From positions 38,324-102,323 of the forward strand of contig NZ_JAGZ01000014.1 of the NCBI RefSeq assembly GCF_000526915.1: a DNA stretch of 64,000 nt, given 5' to 3'. Source of the DNA: Mycobacterium genavense ATCC 51234 (GTDB lineage: Bacteria > Actinomycetota > Actinomycetes > Mycobacteriales > Mycobacteriaceae). Shown piece by piece: positions 1 through 8,431 of this stretch. Position 1 is the stretch's first letter. The number at the start of each line of letters is the position of its first letter. The translations under genes were made by a program, and so were the position numbers. Below the pieces are notes generated by a model, which searched no databases, was not told the DNA's origin, and worked only from the letters and a program-made list of their open reading frames with translations.

Positions 1-135
1 TGGCTCCACGACACCAGTCACCACGCGAACGCGGGGCAAGGCGAGGTCGTCTAGCGCCGCCGCGGCTGCAACACCGACACCGTCGTCGTTGCGGTAGCTG
101 TTGCCCAGACCAACGACAACTATCTTATCCGTCAC
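1..135 (-). CDS. [NiFe]-hydrogenase maturation protease, 5' part only
   Basis: This is the N-terminal 45 residues of a HybD/HycI-type endopeptidase, which trims the C-terminus of the hydrogenase large subunit after nickel insertion. The visible protein starts MTDKIVVVGLGNSYRNDDG, matching the GxGN-x-x-R-x-D-D-G start of this family, whose acidic residue binds nickel. The GTG start overlaps the TGA stop of the large subunit gene (GTGA), so translation is probably coupled. The gene runs off the left edge, so integrity cannot be judged. Position directly after hyhL supports the role. Confidence 0.85.
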   Translation of the reverse strand, partial: MTDKIVVVGLGNSYRNDDGVGVAAAAALDDLALPRVRVVTGVVEP

Positions 136-1423
136 CGCCCCTGCACCGTGACCGTCAAGAAATGCGTCGAGCATGAGATGCACGGGTCGTAGCTGCGAAT
201 GAGCTGCTCGCACAAGGTGGTCAGCGCGGCATCATCGAGAGCGAGATGATCGGAAATTACACGGGCCAAATCGGTTTCGATGGCCGCTTGGTTCTGAGAC
301 GTGGGCGGTATGATCGTCGCCGCTGCAACCAGTCCGTCCTCGTCGATCCGGTATCGGTGATATAGCAGGCCGAGGGCGCTTCGCTGACGCCATGTCCAAC
401 GCCGGCACGGGCGGGAACGTCGACGAACGGGTGCGACGGCCGCTGGTAGTCGGCGATGATCCGCAACGCCTCTTCGATCGCGTAGACCACCTCGACAGCA
501 CAGACAATGATGCTGCGGAAGGGGTTTCGGCACTCAGAGGACAACCCTCCGTTCGCAGCGGCCTGGGCGGCGATTGGCGACAGCGCCGACGAGTTCAGCG
601 AATACCGCGCCAGTGGCCTGGTCAAGTGGCGACCGCCATCGAGTGACGTGTGCAGTGCGGTGGAGTGCGGCACCTGCGATTCGGCGATGTGGGAGGTGAA
701 ATCCGCAACGGGGAACGAGGAACCGGCACTGCGCGCGATGGCGCCGTTCTCGATCGGGTAACGTCCGGGTGCGGTGAGGGCCAAGAACTCGTGCTCGAGT
801 TCGAAATCGGGGAACTCGAACCCGGATACCCACTCGACGGTCGCCAGGGCATGGTCCAGCGCCCGACGTAACTGTTCGGCGATCGGCTTGAATTCCAATC
901 GTGTTGGCAAGGAATAGAACCCGCCCAGGCGTACATTGACGGGGTGTATCGCGCGTCCACCGACGAACTCGATCAACTGGTTGCCGGTCTTCTTCAGCGC
1001 CAGTCCTCGCTCGACCGCTGCGGCATGTTCGCGGGCCATGCCGACGATGTCGGGATAGCCCAGGAAATCAGGCGCGTGCAATAAGTACATGTGCAGGGTG
1101 TGGCTGTTGATCCATTCGCCGCAGTACAACAACCGCTGCAGCATGACGAGATCCTCATCCAGCCGCACGCCGCACGCGTCCTCCATCGCGTTGCAGGCGC
1201 TGACTTGATAGGCGACCGGGCAGATTCCGCAGACTCGCGCGGTAAGGTCGGGCGCCTCGGTGTAACCCCGTCCACGCAGGAATGCTTCGAAAAATCGGGG
1301 CGGCTCGTAGATGTTGAGTTGGACACTTTCAAGCGCGCCGTCCTTGAGCGTGATGTGCAGCGCGCCTTCGCCGTCCACCCGCGCTAAGGTGCCAACGCTT
1401 AGTGTGCGTGCCGACGAAGTCAC
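132..1423 (-). pseudogene. hyhL: Group 3b [NiFe]-hydrogenase large subunit, frameshifted
   Basis: This encodes the catalytic large subunit of a cytoplasmic NAD(P)-linked [NiFe]-hydrogenase. The first nickel-binding motif, RVCGICPVA, lies about 60 residues in. The second, DPCISCSTHFL, is at the C-terminus, so all four cysteine ligands are encoded. The reading frame breaks near position 378: upstream reads GVGHGVSEAP and downstream resumes as GLLYHRYRIDEDG in another frame, as if one base were missing. Without correction the product lacks the C-terminal CxxC motif and cannot hold nickel. The GTG start overlaps the stop of hyhS. Either a true mutation or a one-base sequencing error is possible. 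Confidence 0.9.
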
Positions 1424-2178
1424 TGCTTGCTCCGTTCGGCGGTGAAACTGGCGACGTTGAAAGTCGAGAAGACCCGATCGACATCGCCATCGGACATCCC
1501 ATCGCGGCGTAACAGTGGGAGCAACGTCGCGGTCTGGGGCACCGCAGACGGGTCGAAACAGCCATAGCATCCGCGGTGATGCCTCGGACACAGTGCCCCG
1601 CAACCGGCGTGGGTGACCGGACCAAGGCACGGAATCCCTTCGGCGACAACCACACACGTCGCGCCGCGGAGTTTGCATTCGGTGCACACCGTCTTGGCCG
1701 GCAGCCGCGGTTTGCGTCCGATCAGCAACGCCGCGAGCGTATCGAGCAACTGGCAGCGGTCGATGGGGCAGCCGGGCAGCTGGTAATCCACCTTGACGTG
1801 TGCCGACGCCGGGGTAGAGGTTGCCAGCGTGTCGACATATTCCGGTTTGGCGTACACAACGGAGGTGAACTCGGCGATGTCGGCGAAGTTGCGCAATGTC
1901 TGCACTCCCCCGGCGGTCGCGCACGCGCCGATCGTGACCAGCAACGTGGATTGATCCCGGATTTCGCGGATGCGTTGCTCATCATGTCGGGTGGTGATCG
2001 AGCCCTCGACCAGCGACACGTCGTAAGGGCCGCCAACCGCCGCGCTGAAAGCTTCGGCGAAGTTGGCGATCTCCACTTGCTCGGCAAGGGTGAGCAACTC
2101 ATCCTCGCAGCCCAGCAGGGTCAGCTGGCAGCCATCGCAGGAGGCGAACTTCCACACGGCCAGAGTGGGTCGGCTCAT
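1420..2178 (-). CDS. hyhS: Group 3b [NiFe]-hydrogenase small subunit
   Basis: This 252-residue protein is the Fe-S electron-transfer subunit that pairs with the large subunit. Visible motifs are CDGCQLTLLGCE near the N-terminus (proximal cluster), GACATAGG around residue 84, PGCPIDRC around residue 135 and a cysteine-rich second half. There is no Tat signal, which fits a soluble group 3 enzyme rather than a membrane uptake hydrogenase. The frame is intact. The start directly follows the stop of hyhG and the end overlaps hyhL. M. smegmatis carries a comparable hyhBGSL operon (Hyd3), which is the basis for the names. Confidence 0.9.
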   Translation of the reverse strand: MSRPTLAVWKFASCDGCQLTLLGCEDELLTLAEQVEIANFAEAFSAAVGGPYDVSLVEGSITTRHDEQRIREIRDQSTLLVTIGACATAGGVQTLRNFADIAEFTSVVYAKPEYVDTLATSTPASAHVKVDYQLPGCPIDRCQLLDTLAALLIGRKPRLPAKTVCTECKLRGATCVVVAEGIPCLGPVTHAGCGALCPRHHRGCYGCFDPSAVPQTATLLPLLRRDGMSDGDVDRVFSTFNVASFTAERSKQ

Positions 2179-3036
2179 CTAAAGCTCCTTCACCCGCAGC
2201 AGCGGTCCCGCTACGTCGTAGCCGACCACCGGCCCGTCGCGGCACAGCAGCAGCGGCCCCAGCTGACAGTGTCCGCACCAACCGATTCCGCATTGCATGT
2301 TGCGTTCCAGTGAAACGCGAATATTTTGGGCGGCACCGCCTTTCGCCGCTAGTGCTTCGGCACCGAAGCGCAGCATCGGCTCCGGCCCGCAGAGGAATGC
2401 CGTGGTGCGGTCGGCATTCAAGTCCAGTCGGCTCAGCGGCGCGGTGACCAAACCGACCTCGCCGTTCCAGCCAGGTGTGGGGGAGTCGACGATCAGGTGT
2501 AATTCGATCTGCGGTTCGTCGGCCCACTTTTCGAGCTGGGCGGCGAAGACGAAATAGGCCCGTGAACGGGCGCCTACGATGAGCGTCACCTTGCCGTAGC
2601 ACGAGCGCTTCGCCAGCGCGCCCAGCACCGCTGGGCGCAACGGGCACAACCCCACCCCGCCGGCGACCATGACCAAATCCCGACCGGCGGCTTCGGCAAG
2701 ACCCCAGGTGGTGCCGAACGGACCTCGTACCCCCACGACGGTGCCCGGCTGGGCATCGTGCAGGGCCCGGCTGACCGCGCCGACCGCGCGCACTGTGTGA
2801 GTGATCGAGCCGTCGGTGACGGTGGGGTACCCGCTGATCGAGATCGCTACTTCGCCCACCCCGAACGCGTAGAGCATCATGAATTCCCCCGGTTGCGGGG
2901 TCCGCAGGGCTTTGTCGAGCGGCATCAGAGTCAGCGTGGCCGAGTCAGGGCTTTCCACCACGCGACTGCGCACTCGATACGGAACGGGCGCCATTGCGGA
3001 CGCCGGTGCAGCAGGGCTGATCGCGCTGTCAGTCAT
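2179..3036 (-). CDS. hyhG: Hydrogenase FAD/NAD(P)-binding diaphorase subunit
   Basis: This 285-residue protein resembles the gamma subunit of sulfhydrogenase/group 3b enzymes and dihydroorotate dehydrogenase electron-transfer subunits. An FAD-binding barrel comes first, then a nucleotide-binding region (MVAGGVGLCPLRP, about residues 123-135). A [2Fe-2S]-type cysteine cluster, CGIGWCGHCQLGP, lies near the C-terminus with a further Cys shortly after. It passes electrons between NAD(P)H and the hydrogenase. The frame is intact, and the gene overlaps the end of hyhB by 8 bases, as expected in an operon. Confidence 0.88.
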   Translation of the reverse strand: MTDSAISPAAPASAMAPVPYRVRSRVVESPDSATLTLMPLDKALRTPQPGEFMMLYAFGVGEVAISISGYPTVTDGSITHTVRAVGAVSRALHDAQPGTVVGVRGPFGTTWGLAEAAGRDLVMVAGGVGLCPLRPAVLGALAKRSCYGKVTLIVGARSRAYFVFAAQLEKWADEPQIELHLIVDSPTPGWNGEVGLVTAPLSRLDLNADRTTAFLCGPEPMLRFGAEALAAKGGAAQNIRVSLERNMQCGIGWCGHCQLGPLLLCRDGPVVGYDVAGPLLRVKEL

Positions 3037-4157
3037 TGCCGGCCATCTTGTTCATCTCTGCGGTGATGTCGATGCCAGTCGGGCACCAGGCGATGCATCG
3101 GCCACAGCCCACGCAGCCGGACATGCCGAACTGGTCATGCCAGGTGCCGAGCTTGTGGGTCAACCAATGCCGGTAGCGCGACGCGCCGGATTGGCGGACG
3201 CTGCCCCCGCCGTGGATGAAGGTGAAATCGACCTCGAATACGATGCCCACTGCTGCCAGCACTCGGTGTGCTCACCGGTAAGGTCGCTGACGTCTTCGGT
3301 GCTGGTACATGAGCAGGTCGGGCACACCATCGTGCAGTTGCCGCACGTCAACCAGCGACTGGCCACCTCATCCCACTGCGGCGACTCGCGTGACTCGGTC
3401 AGCAGGTTCCGAAGGTCCGCGTCCGGCATCCGGCGGCCCATTCGACCGGCCGCTGCCTCGACATCGGCCCGCGCGTAACGGATTTCCTCGTCATCGGCGA
3501 CCCGGTGGGGCACCGCCGCGAGCACGTCGGCACCCTCCTGGCTACCGATATCGACAAGGTATGACGCGGTGTCACCGTCGAGCCGCTCGGTGAGGGCTAG
3601 GTCGTAACCCGGTCCGACGGCAGGGCCGGTGCCCATCGATGTGCAGAAGCACAGCCCGCCCGGTTCGGTGCAGTTCACCGCGACTATGAAGGCCTGCCGC
3701 CGCCGCGTGACAAAAGAGGTGTCGGGGTACTCGGAACCGCCCAGCACCCGGCCAGGGTGGCGATCGCGGCGAGGTCGCACCCCCGCACGCCGAGGAAGGC
3801 ATACTGCGGGGCCTCCTCTTCGGATTGATCGTCGCTTGGCCCATCCCGTGTACCTGCCCACACTCGCTGCCGTGGCGGATGAAGGAACTGTTTCCAGGAC
3901 TGTGGCCCGGCAGAGTGCCCGAATGCCGCCCCGTCGCCGCGGCGGCGCACCCGGTAATGACCCGGATTCACGTCGACACCCCAGCCGCGTGGTAGATCGG
4001 CGGCCGACTCGAGTTCAGCGAGGACAATCGCGGTGTCCCGCAACGTCGGACCGATCACGCGATAACCCCGCTCGATCAGCACCTCGACTAGCCGGTGCAG
4101 CCCGGCGGCGGCCAACCACGCGACGCCGGAATCTTCCCCGTATCCGGTCATCGCCAC
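3029..4157 (-). pseudogene. hyhB: Hydrogenase 4Fe-4S beta subunit, two frameshifts
   Basis: This is the first gene of the operon and encodes the ferredoxin-like beta subunit of about 376 residues. Fe-S motifs are visible: CGNCTMVCPTCSC and, near the C-terminus, CVGCGRCIAWCP. The frame breaks near 3749 (after CDLAAIATLAG) and again near 3240 (after ECWQQWA). Each break looks like a one-base indel, the first missing one G in a G run. If real, the product stops well before the cluster-binding part. Homologues are continuous, so this is a broken gene or a sequencing error. Confidence 0.85.
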
Positions 4158-4216
4158 ATCATCCGCCGATTCGTGTGCGCCCGCATAGGGGCATTAGGCA
4201 CGTAGCTGCTGCCAGA

Positions 4217-4228
4217 GGTCCTACGACC
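4217..4228 (-). promoter_or_regulatory. Candidate DosR-like box upstream of hyhB
   Basis: The inverted repeat GGTC-CTAC-GACC lies about 60 bases before the hyhB start. It resembles the core of the mycobacterial DosR (DevR) box, GGGACTWWAGTCCC, matching about 8 of 14 positions. Hypoxic DosR control of the related M. smegmatis hydrogenase operon is known. The match is imperfect, so this is only a candidate. Confidence 0.3.
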
Positions 4229-4314
4229 CTGTCACATCGCGGGTCTACGGGGAAGGTAGATGCCGACCGCTTCCTTGCGGGCGTGATATGGCGACCGCAT
4301 CGGCGGCCACGGGC

Positions 4315-5696
4315 CTACCTGCCCGGCGGCCGCAGCATTCGCATGGCCACCCGCATGATCGGTTCCGGGATTTGATCCTTGGCCGACAGGGCGGCGTCGG
4401 CGGCGCGGGACCGCAGTGGGGTGCCCCGGCCGAAGATGCGGTTCAACGGCCCGCCGAACGGCTCGAGTACGACGTGCAGCGGCGGGGTGCCCACCGCGGC
4501 GCCCAGCGCATTCGAGATGACCATCCGCTGGATCTCGCTGGTGCCCTCAAAGATGGTGTAGAACTTGGCATCTCGATATCACTTCTCGACGGGATGATCG
4601 GTGATGTAGCCCCAGCCGCCCATGGTCTGGATCGCGCGTTCGGTGGCCTTGACGGCGACCTCGCTGGCGGCGAGCTTGGCCATCGAGCCTTCGCCCCGCT
4701 CGAACGGGACTTCGTTGGCGGCCATCCAGGAGGCCCGCCAGGTCAACAGCCGGGCGGCGTCGATCTGGGTGGCCAGGTCGGCCAGCGGAAACGCGATGCC
4801 CTGGTTGTCGATGATCGGACCGCCGAACGCTTCGCGTTCCGTGGCATATGCTGTCGCGTACTCCAGCGCGGCCGCGCGATACCGATCGCCTGGGCGGCGA
4901 CCATCGGGTAGGTCTGTTCGAAGGTGCCCAGCGTCGCCGAGCCGGAGTGTTGTCCGCCGGCGACAAGTTCGCGCGCCTTGGCGAGTTTGTGCTCGAGCTT
5001 ATCTTCTCCCCCAAGCAAATTGGCGCCCGGAACCCGTACGCCGTTGAACCGCAGCTCGGCGGTGTGCGATGCGCGGCAGCCCAGTTTGTCCAGCTTGCGC
5101 ACCAGTTCCAGTCCGGGGGTGCCGCCGGGCACCACGAACAGCGCCTGGCCGCGGTGGCCCAGCTCCTCGTCGACCATGGCGTTCACCACGTGCACGTTGG
5201 CGATGCCGCCGTTGCCGATCCACATCTTGTGGCCGTCGATGATCCAGTCGTCGCCGTCGCGTCGCGCCCGGGTACGCAGATTGCGTACGTCGCTGCCGCC
5301 CTCGGGTTCGGGGATCGCCAACGCTGCGAGTTTGAGATCGCCTGGCGCGCCGAAACATTCGGGCGCCCACTGCAACATCTGCTCGGGCGATGCGGCCTGA
5401 CCGATGGCCGACAGCGCCAGCGCCGGCATTACGATGGCCAAACCGATTCCGGCGCAGCCCCAGAACAGCTCCTCCATGAACATCGGCAGCGACGGGCCGG
5501 TGGGATCGCCGATCAGGTCGCGGTAGAACAACGGACTGTAGAAGCCTTGTTGTGCGGCCTCCTCGAGCACCGGCCAGGGAAACTCCTGGCGTTGGTCGTA
5601 GTCGAGCGCGACCGGACGGATCACGGACTCCGAGAAGTCGTGCGCGCGCCGGGCAAGATCGTGCTGCGCTGCCGTCGGTGTCAGGTCGAACGTCAT
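4315..5696 (-). pseudogene. Acyl-CoA dehydrogenase, disrupted
   Basis: This would be an FAD-dependent acyl-CoA dehydrogenase of about 460 residues, oxidising acyl-CoA to enoyl-CoA. The N-terminal half is clear (MTFDLTPTAAQHDLARRAHD, then LAIPEPEGGSDVRNL and DDWIIDGHKMWIGNGG). It is broken twice. A one-base loss near 4873 shifts the frame after QAIGIAR. Further on, VEK-stop-YRDAKFYTIFEG shows TGA at 4579-4581 where the family has Trp (TGG to TGA). The C-terminal tail with GTSEIQRM is still encoded. It lies downstream of whiB5 and is unrelated in function to the hydrogenase operon. Confidence 0.85.
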
Positions 5697-5786
5697 GGAT
5701 GCAACTCTTCGACGGTCTTGTGTTCCGTCGCGGTCGACTACCCCGTCGACTGGGTGAACAAACATTCACACGGCGCGGCGCACCGA

Positions 5787-6203
5787 TCAGGCGGCGGTAC
5801 GCGGACCCAGCTGTGCCATCGGAAGATGCAGCATCACGGCCGACGTCGGGATGGCCTCGTGCTCGCTGCGGGCCAGCAACGCCGCGTTCTCGGGTAGCTG
5901 TCGGGAGTTGATCTCGCCGGCGGCGATGCGCCGCAGGATGTCGTGGGCCCGGGCGAGCTGGTCGCGCTTGCGGTACTGGCCCCCGGGAAGCTTCACCCCC
6001 GCCCAGACGCCGTACTCCTCGCGATGTGCGATGGCGTATTGAGCGCAGCGGCGCTGCTGTGCCAGCGGGCAGCGGCGCAGGCATTGGATCCGCGCCGCGG
6101 TGGCCGACCGCTCGTAGGCACGGGCCTTGGCCGCGCCGTCACCGCCGTCGTCATCGGGGTAGCCGAACCACAGTTCCGGGTCGGTTGCGCAGGGGTGGCC
6201 CAT
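5787..6203 (-). CDS. whiB5: WhiB-family Fe-S transcription factor (WhiB5-like)
   Basis: This 138-residue WhiB protein has the four cluster-binding cysteines (HPC, then QCLRRC and RRC), the turn motif GVWAGVKLPGGQ and a basic segment (QYRKRDQL). The start at 6203 is preceded by a good ribosome site (GAGGAG), so the longer upstream reading is not used. It matches WhiB5 of M. tuberculosis (Rv0022c, 139 residues) in length, C-terminal sequence (MAQLGPRTAA) and position, divergent from an Rv0023 homologue. WhiB5 has been linked to virulence and type VII secretion gene expression, which is notable beside an ESX remnant. Confidence 0.93.
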   Translation of the reverse strand: MGHPCATDPELWFGYPDDDGGDGAAKARAYERSATAARIQCLRRCPLAQQRRCAQYAIAHREEYGVWAGVKLPGGQYRKRDQLARAHDILRRIAAGEINSRQLPENAALLARSEHEAIPTSAVMLHLPMAQLGPRTAA

Positions 6204-6240
6204 GTCAGTCTCCTCGCCTGGATCGAAACGTAGACGAACG

Positions 6241-6268
6241 CGTATACACAAGCACCGCTCGTCCGCAA
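6241..6268 (-). promoter_or_regulatory. Candidate SigA-type promoter of whiB5
   Basis: Reading leftwards, TTGCGG (6268-6263) and TATACG (6246-6241) are separated by 16 bases. The predicted transcript start would lie about 30 bases before the whiB5 ATG. The elements are read by eye only. Confidence 0.4.
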
Positions 6269-6317
6269 GCGAAACGTGACGAAAACATATATGCATAGCG
6301 ATAGCGGTGCTGCTGTG

Positions 6318-6338
6318 TAATATCCGGCCTATGGCCGG
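6318..6338 (+). promoter_or_regulatory. -10 element and palindromic operator before Rv0023 homologue
   Basis: TAATAT at 6318-6323 is a good -10 hexamer, but no convincing -35 lies upstream. It is followed at once by the palindrome CCGGCC-TAT-GGCCGG (6324-6338), covering the expected transcript start. This placement suits autorepression by the helix-turn-helix protein encoded just downstream. Confidence 0.45.
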
Positions 6339-6347
6339 AACCAGCGG

Positions 6348-7247
6348 GTGAGCCGTGAATCGGCAGGTGCGGCCATCCGTGCAGTGCGCGAGTCGCGGGA
6401 CTGGTCCCTAGCGGACCTGGCAGCGGCCACCGGGGTCAGCATCATGGGATTGAGCTACCTGGAGCGCGGCGCCCGCAAGGCCCACAAAAGCACTGTTCAA
6501 AAGGTTGAGAATGGCTTGGGCCTGCCGCCCGGCACCTATTCGCGGCTGTTGGTGGCCGCCGATCCGGACGCCGAGCTGGCCCGGTTGATCGCCGCGCAGC
6601 CCCCGGAAGCGATGTCCCCGCCACGGGCCGGGGCGGTGGTCGTCGACCGGCACAGCGACACCGATGTGCTGGAAGGATATGCCGAAGCCCAGCTCGACGC
6701 GCTCAAATCCGTGATCGAGCGACTGCCGGTGACGACATCAAACGAATATGAGACGTATATTCTGTCTGTGATCGCGCAGTGCGTGAAGGCCGAGATGCTC
6801 GCCGCCATCTCATGGCGGGTGGCCGTGAACGCGGGCGCGGACTCGACCGAGCGGCTCATGGAGCATCTGCGAGCCCTGGAGGACACCCGCAGCGCGCTGC
6901 GGGAGCGGATGCCGACCAGTTTGAGCGCGCGGTTCGACCGGGCCTGCGCGCGGTCGGCGTTACCGGACGCGATCATCGCGGCGCTGCTCGGGGTGAGCGC
7001 CGACGAGGTGTGGGACATCCGCAACCGCGGGGTGATCCCGGCCGGGGTGCTGCCCCGCGTTCGCGCGTTCGCCGAAACCATGGCGCCGACCGGACCAGAC
7101 GGCACAGACGAGGGCAGCGTCGAGGGGACGAATGACCGAAAGCGACATCGGGCCGTTGAGCCGCGCACACCAACTCTTCGCCGGTACCACCTATCAGCCG
7201 CCGCTGCGGCCACCTCAGCCCGCCCGGCCCACATTTGCGGTGAATAG
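6348..7247 (+). CDS. XRE-family regulator (Rv0023-like)
   Basis: This is a DNA-binding protein with an N-terminal cro/C1-type helix-turn-helix (about residues 5-60: SLADLAAATGVSIMGLSYLE). A long helical region follows and then a second helix-turn-helix-like segment (SALPDAIIAALLGVSADEVWDI). It matches Rv0023 in position, divergent from whiB5. The start is GTG with no strong ribosome site. The frame runs 116 bases into the next gene, and the last 38 or so residues read like out-of-frame noise (RKRHRAVEPRTPTLRR). The original stop may therefore have been lost by a small 3' indel. Predicted role: local regulator of the Rv0024-Rv0029 island. Confidence 0.8.
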   Translation: MSRESAGAAIRAVRESRDWSLADLAAATGVSIMGLSYLERGARKAHKSTVQKVENGLGLPPGTYSRLLVAADPDAELARLIAAQPPEAMSPPRAGAVVVDRHSDTDVLEGYAEAQLDALKSVIERLPVTTSNEYETYILSVIAQCVKAEMLAAISWRVAVNAGADSTERLMEHLRALEDTRSALRERMPTSLSARFDRACARSALPDAIIAALLGVSADEVWDIRNRGVIPAGVLPRVRAFAETMAPTGPDGTDEGSVEGTNDRKRHRAVEPRTPTLRRYHLSAAAAATSARPAHICGE

Positions 7248-7938
7248 CATTGTGGGCCAAGGTAATTATTGGGCCAGGGTGAGCCGCAAGCAGCAAGCAT
7301 TGCTTTCGGCGGTGCGCACCGCCGCCGCGGTGGCAGCCGTTATCGCCGGCGCTCACCGTGATCGGGCCGAAGCCCGTGAGCTGACCAAGCACGTCCTGGA
7401 CGACGCCCGCGCCGACGCCGCCATAACCCCGCTCACGCCGATGGCCCAGCGCGAGGCCATGCGTCGCCGCGCCGCGAGGCTTCGCGCGCAGCGCGCACAC
7501 GTGTTGGCCGCCCGGGTGCGGGCCCGACGGCATTCGGCGGCACTGCGCGCACTGCGCTACCGCATGCTGCACCACCGTGGACGGCGACCGCCGTCGCCGA
7601 GCGGTCGTGCCGGTATTGCGGTGCGCGCCGCGTTGTCCCGGCTGGGCCGCCCCTACGTGTGGGGCGCGACCGGCCCCGACAAGTTCGACTGCTCCGGCTT
7701 GGTCCAGTGGACTTACGCGCAGGCCGGGATTCATTTGAACCGCACCACGTATCGGCAGATCAACGACGGCATCCCGGTGCCCCGGTCGTAGGTCAGGCCC
7801 GGCGATCTCGTCTTCCCGCACACCGGACACGTGCAGATGGCGATCGGCAACAACCTCGTCGTCGAAGCGCCGTATTCGGGCGCCTCGGTGCGGATCAGCC
7901 GGCTGGGCAGCTACGTCGCGATCCGGCGGCCGCTATGA
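7132..7938 (+). pseudogene. NlpC/P60 hydrolase (Rv0024-like), in-frame TAG
   Basis: This encodes a peptidoglycan-hydrolase-like protein of 268 codons. An Arg/Ala-rich helical middle leads to a C-terminal NlpC/P60 domain with the catalytic cysteine in FDCSGLVQWTYAQAG. An in-frame TAG at 7789-7791 splits the domain. The sequence after it, VRPGDLVFPHTGHVQMAIG, holds the catalytic His and stays in frame to a TGA. Family members have a residue such as Gln at the TAG position, so CAG to TAG is likely. Without readthrough the enzyme would lack its His. Confidence 0.88.
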
Positions 7939-7953
7939 GATTGGGTTGAACCT

Positions 7954-8305
7954 ATGTCGGAACAGACCGGCCCTTCGCTAGCCGCCATTCGCGCGCGGCA
8001 ATCGGTGATGGCGACCAAGCACGACTCGGTCGCCGAGGCAGACCGTGCGCTGATGAATGTGCTTGCCAGTGCGCATACCGCGACGCGGGAGAGCATCAGG
8101 CGTCTGGATACCGTCGCCGACGAAATCGAGCGCGCCGTTCCGCGGCATCGTGGCCTGGCCGTCGACACGCCGATGGGCGCCCCGGGAGTTCCAGAAGTTC
8201 CTGGTGGCCAAGCAGCGGGAGATTGCGGCGGTGGTCGCGGACGCGCGCGACCTTGACCGCGCGAAAAGGGCTGTGCTGGAAGGCTTGCGGGCAGCCTACG
8301 GTTAG
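7954..8305 (+). pseudogene. Rv0025-like small protein (DUF4226 type), frameshifted
   Basis: This is a helical protein of about 117 residues with no catalytic motif, matching Rv0025. It starts MSEQTGPSLAAIRARQ. The frame breaks in a run of four C at 8180-8183: three C would give AVDTPMGAREFQKFLVAKQ, continuous with the downstream frame that ends AVLEGLRAAYG. This family has paralogues in the Rv2077-Rv2082 and Rv3899c-Rv3903c regions of M. tuberculosis (recalled, not searched). The homopolymer indel could be a sequencing error. Confidence 0.82.
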
Positions 8306-8315
8306 CGAGCGGATA

Positions 8316-8324
8316 TTATCCACA
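8316..8324 (+). promoter_or_regulatory. Perfect DnaA-box-like 9-mer
   Basis: TTATCCACA, the classical bacterial DnaA box, occurs once between the Rv0025 and Rv0026 homologues. There is no cluster here, so a role in replication is unlikely and the match may be chance. Confidence 0.3.
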
Positions 8325-8431
8325 GCCGTGGCGCGGTGAATTGTCGGCAGCTGCCGGCCTCAGTACTGTCACCCGGCATGGAGGGGTCGCGACACCGCCC
8401 GCGTTGGGGCGCAGCGTCGTTGGGCTAGCCG

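Noticed and set aside
1576..2313. Plus-strand frame of 245 codons within hyhS
   Set aside because: Antisense shadow of an intact hydrogenase subunit.
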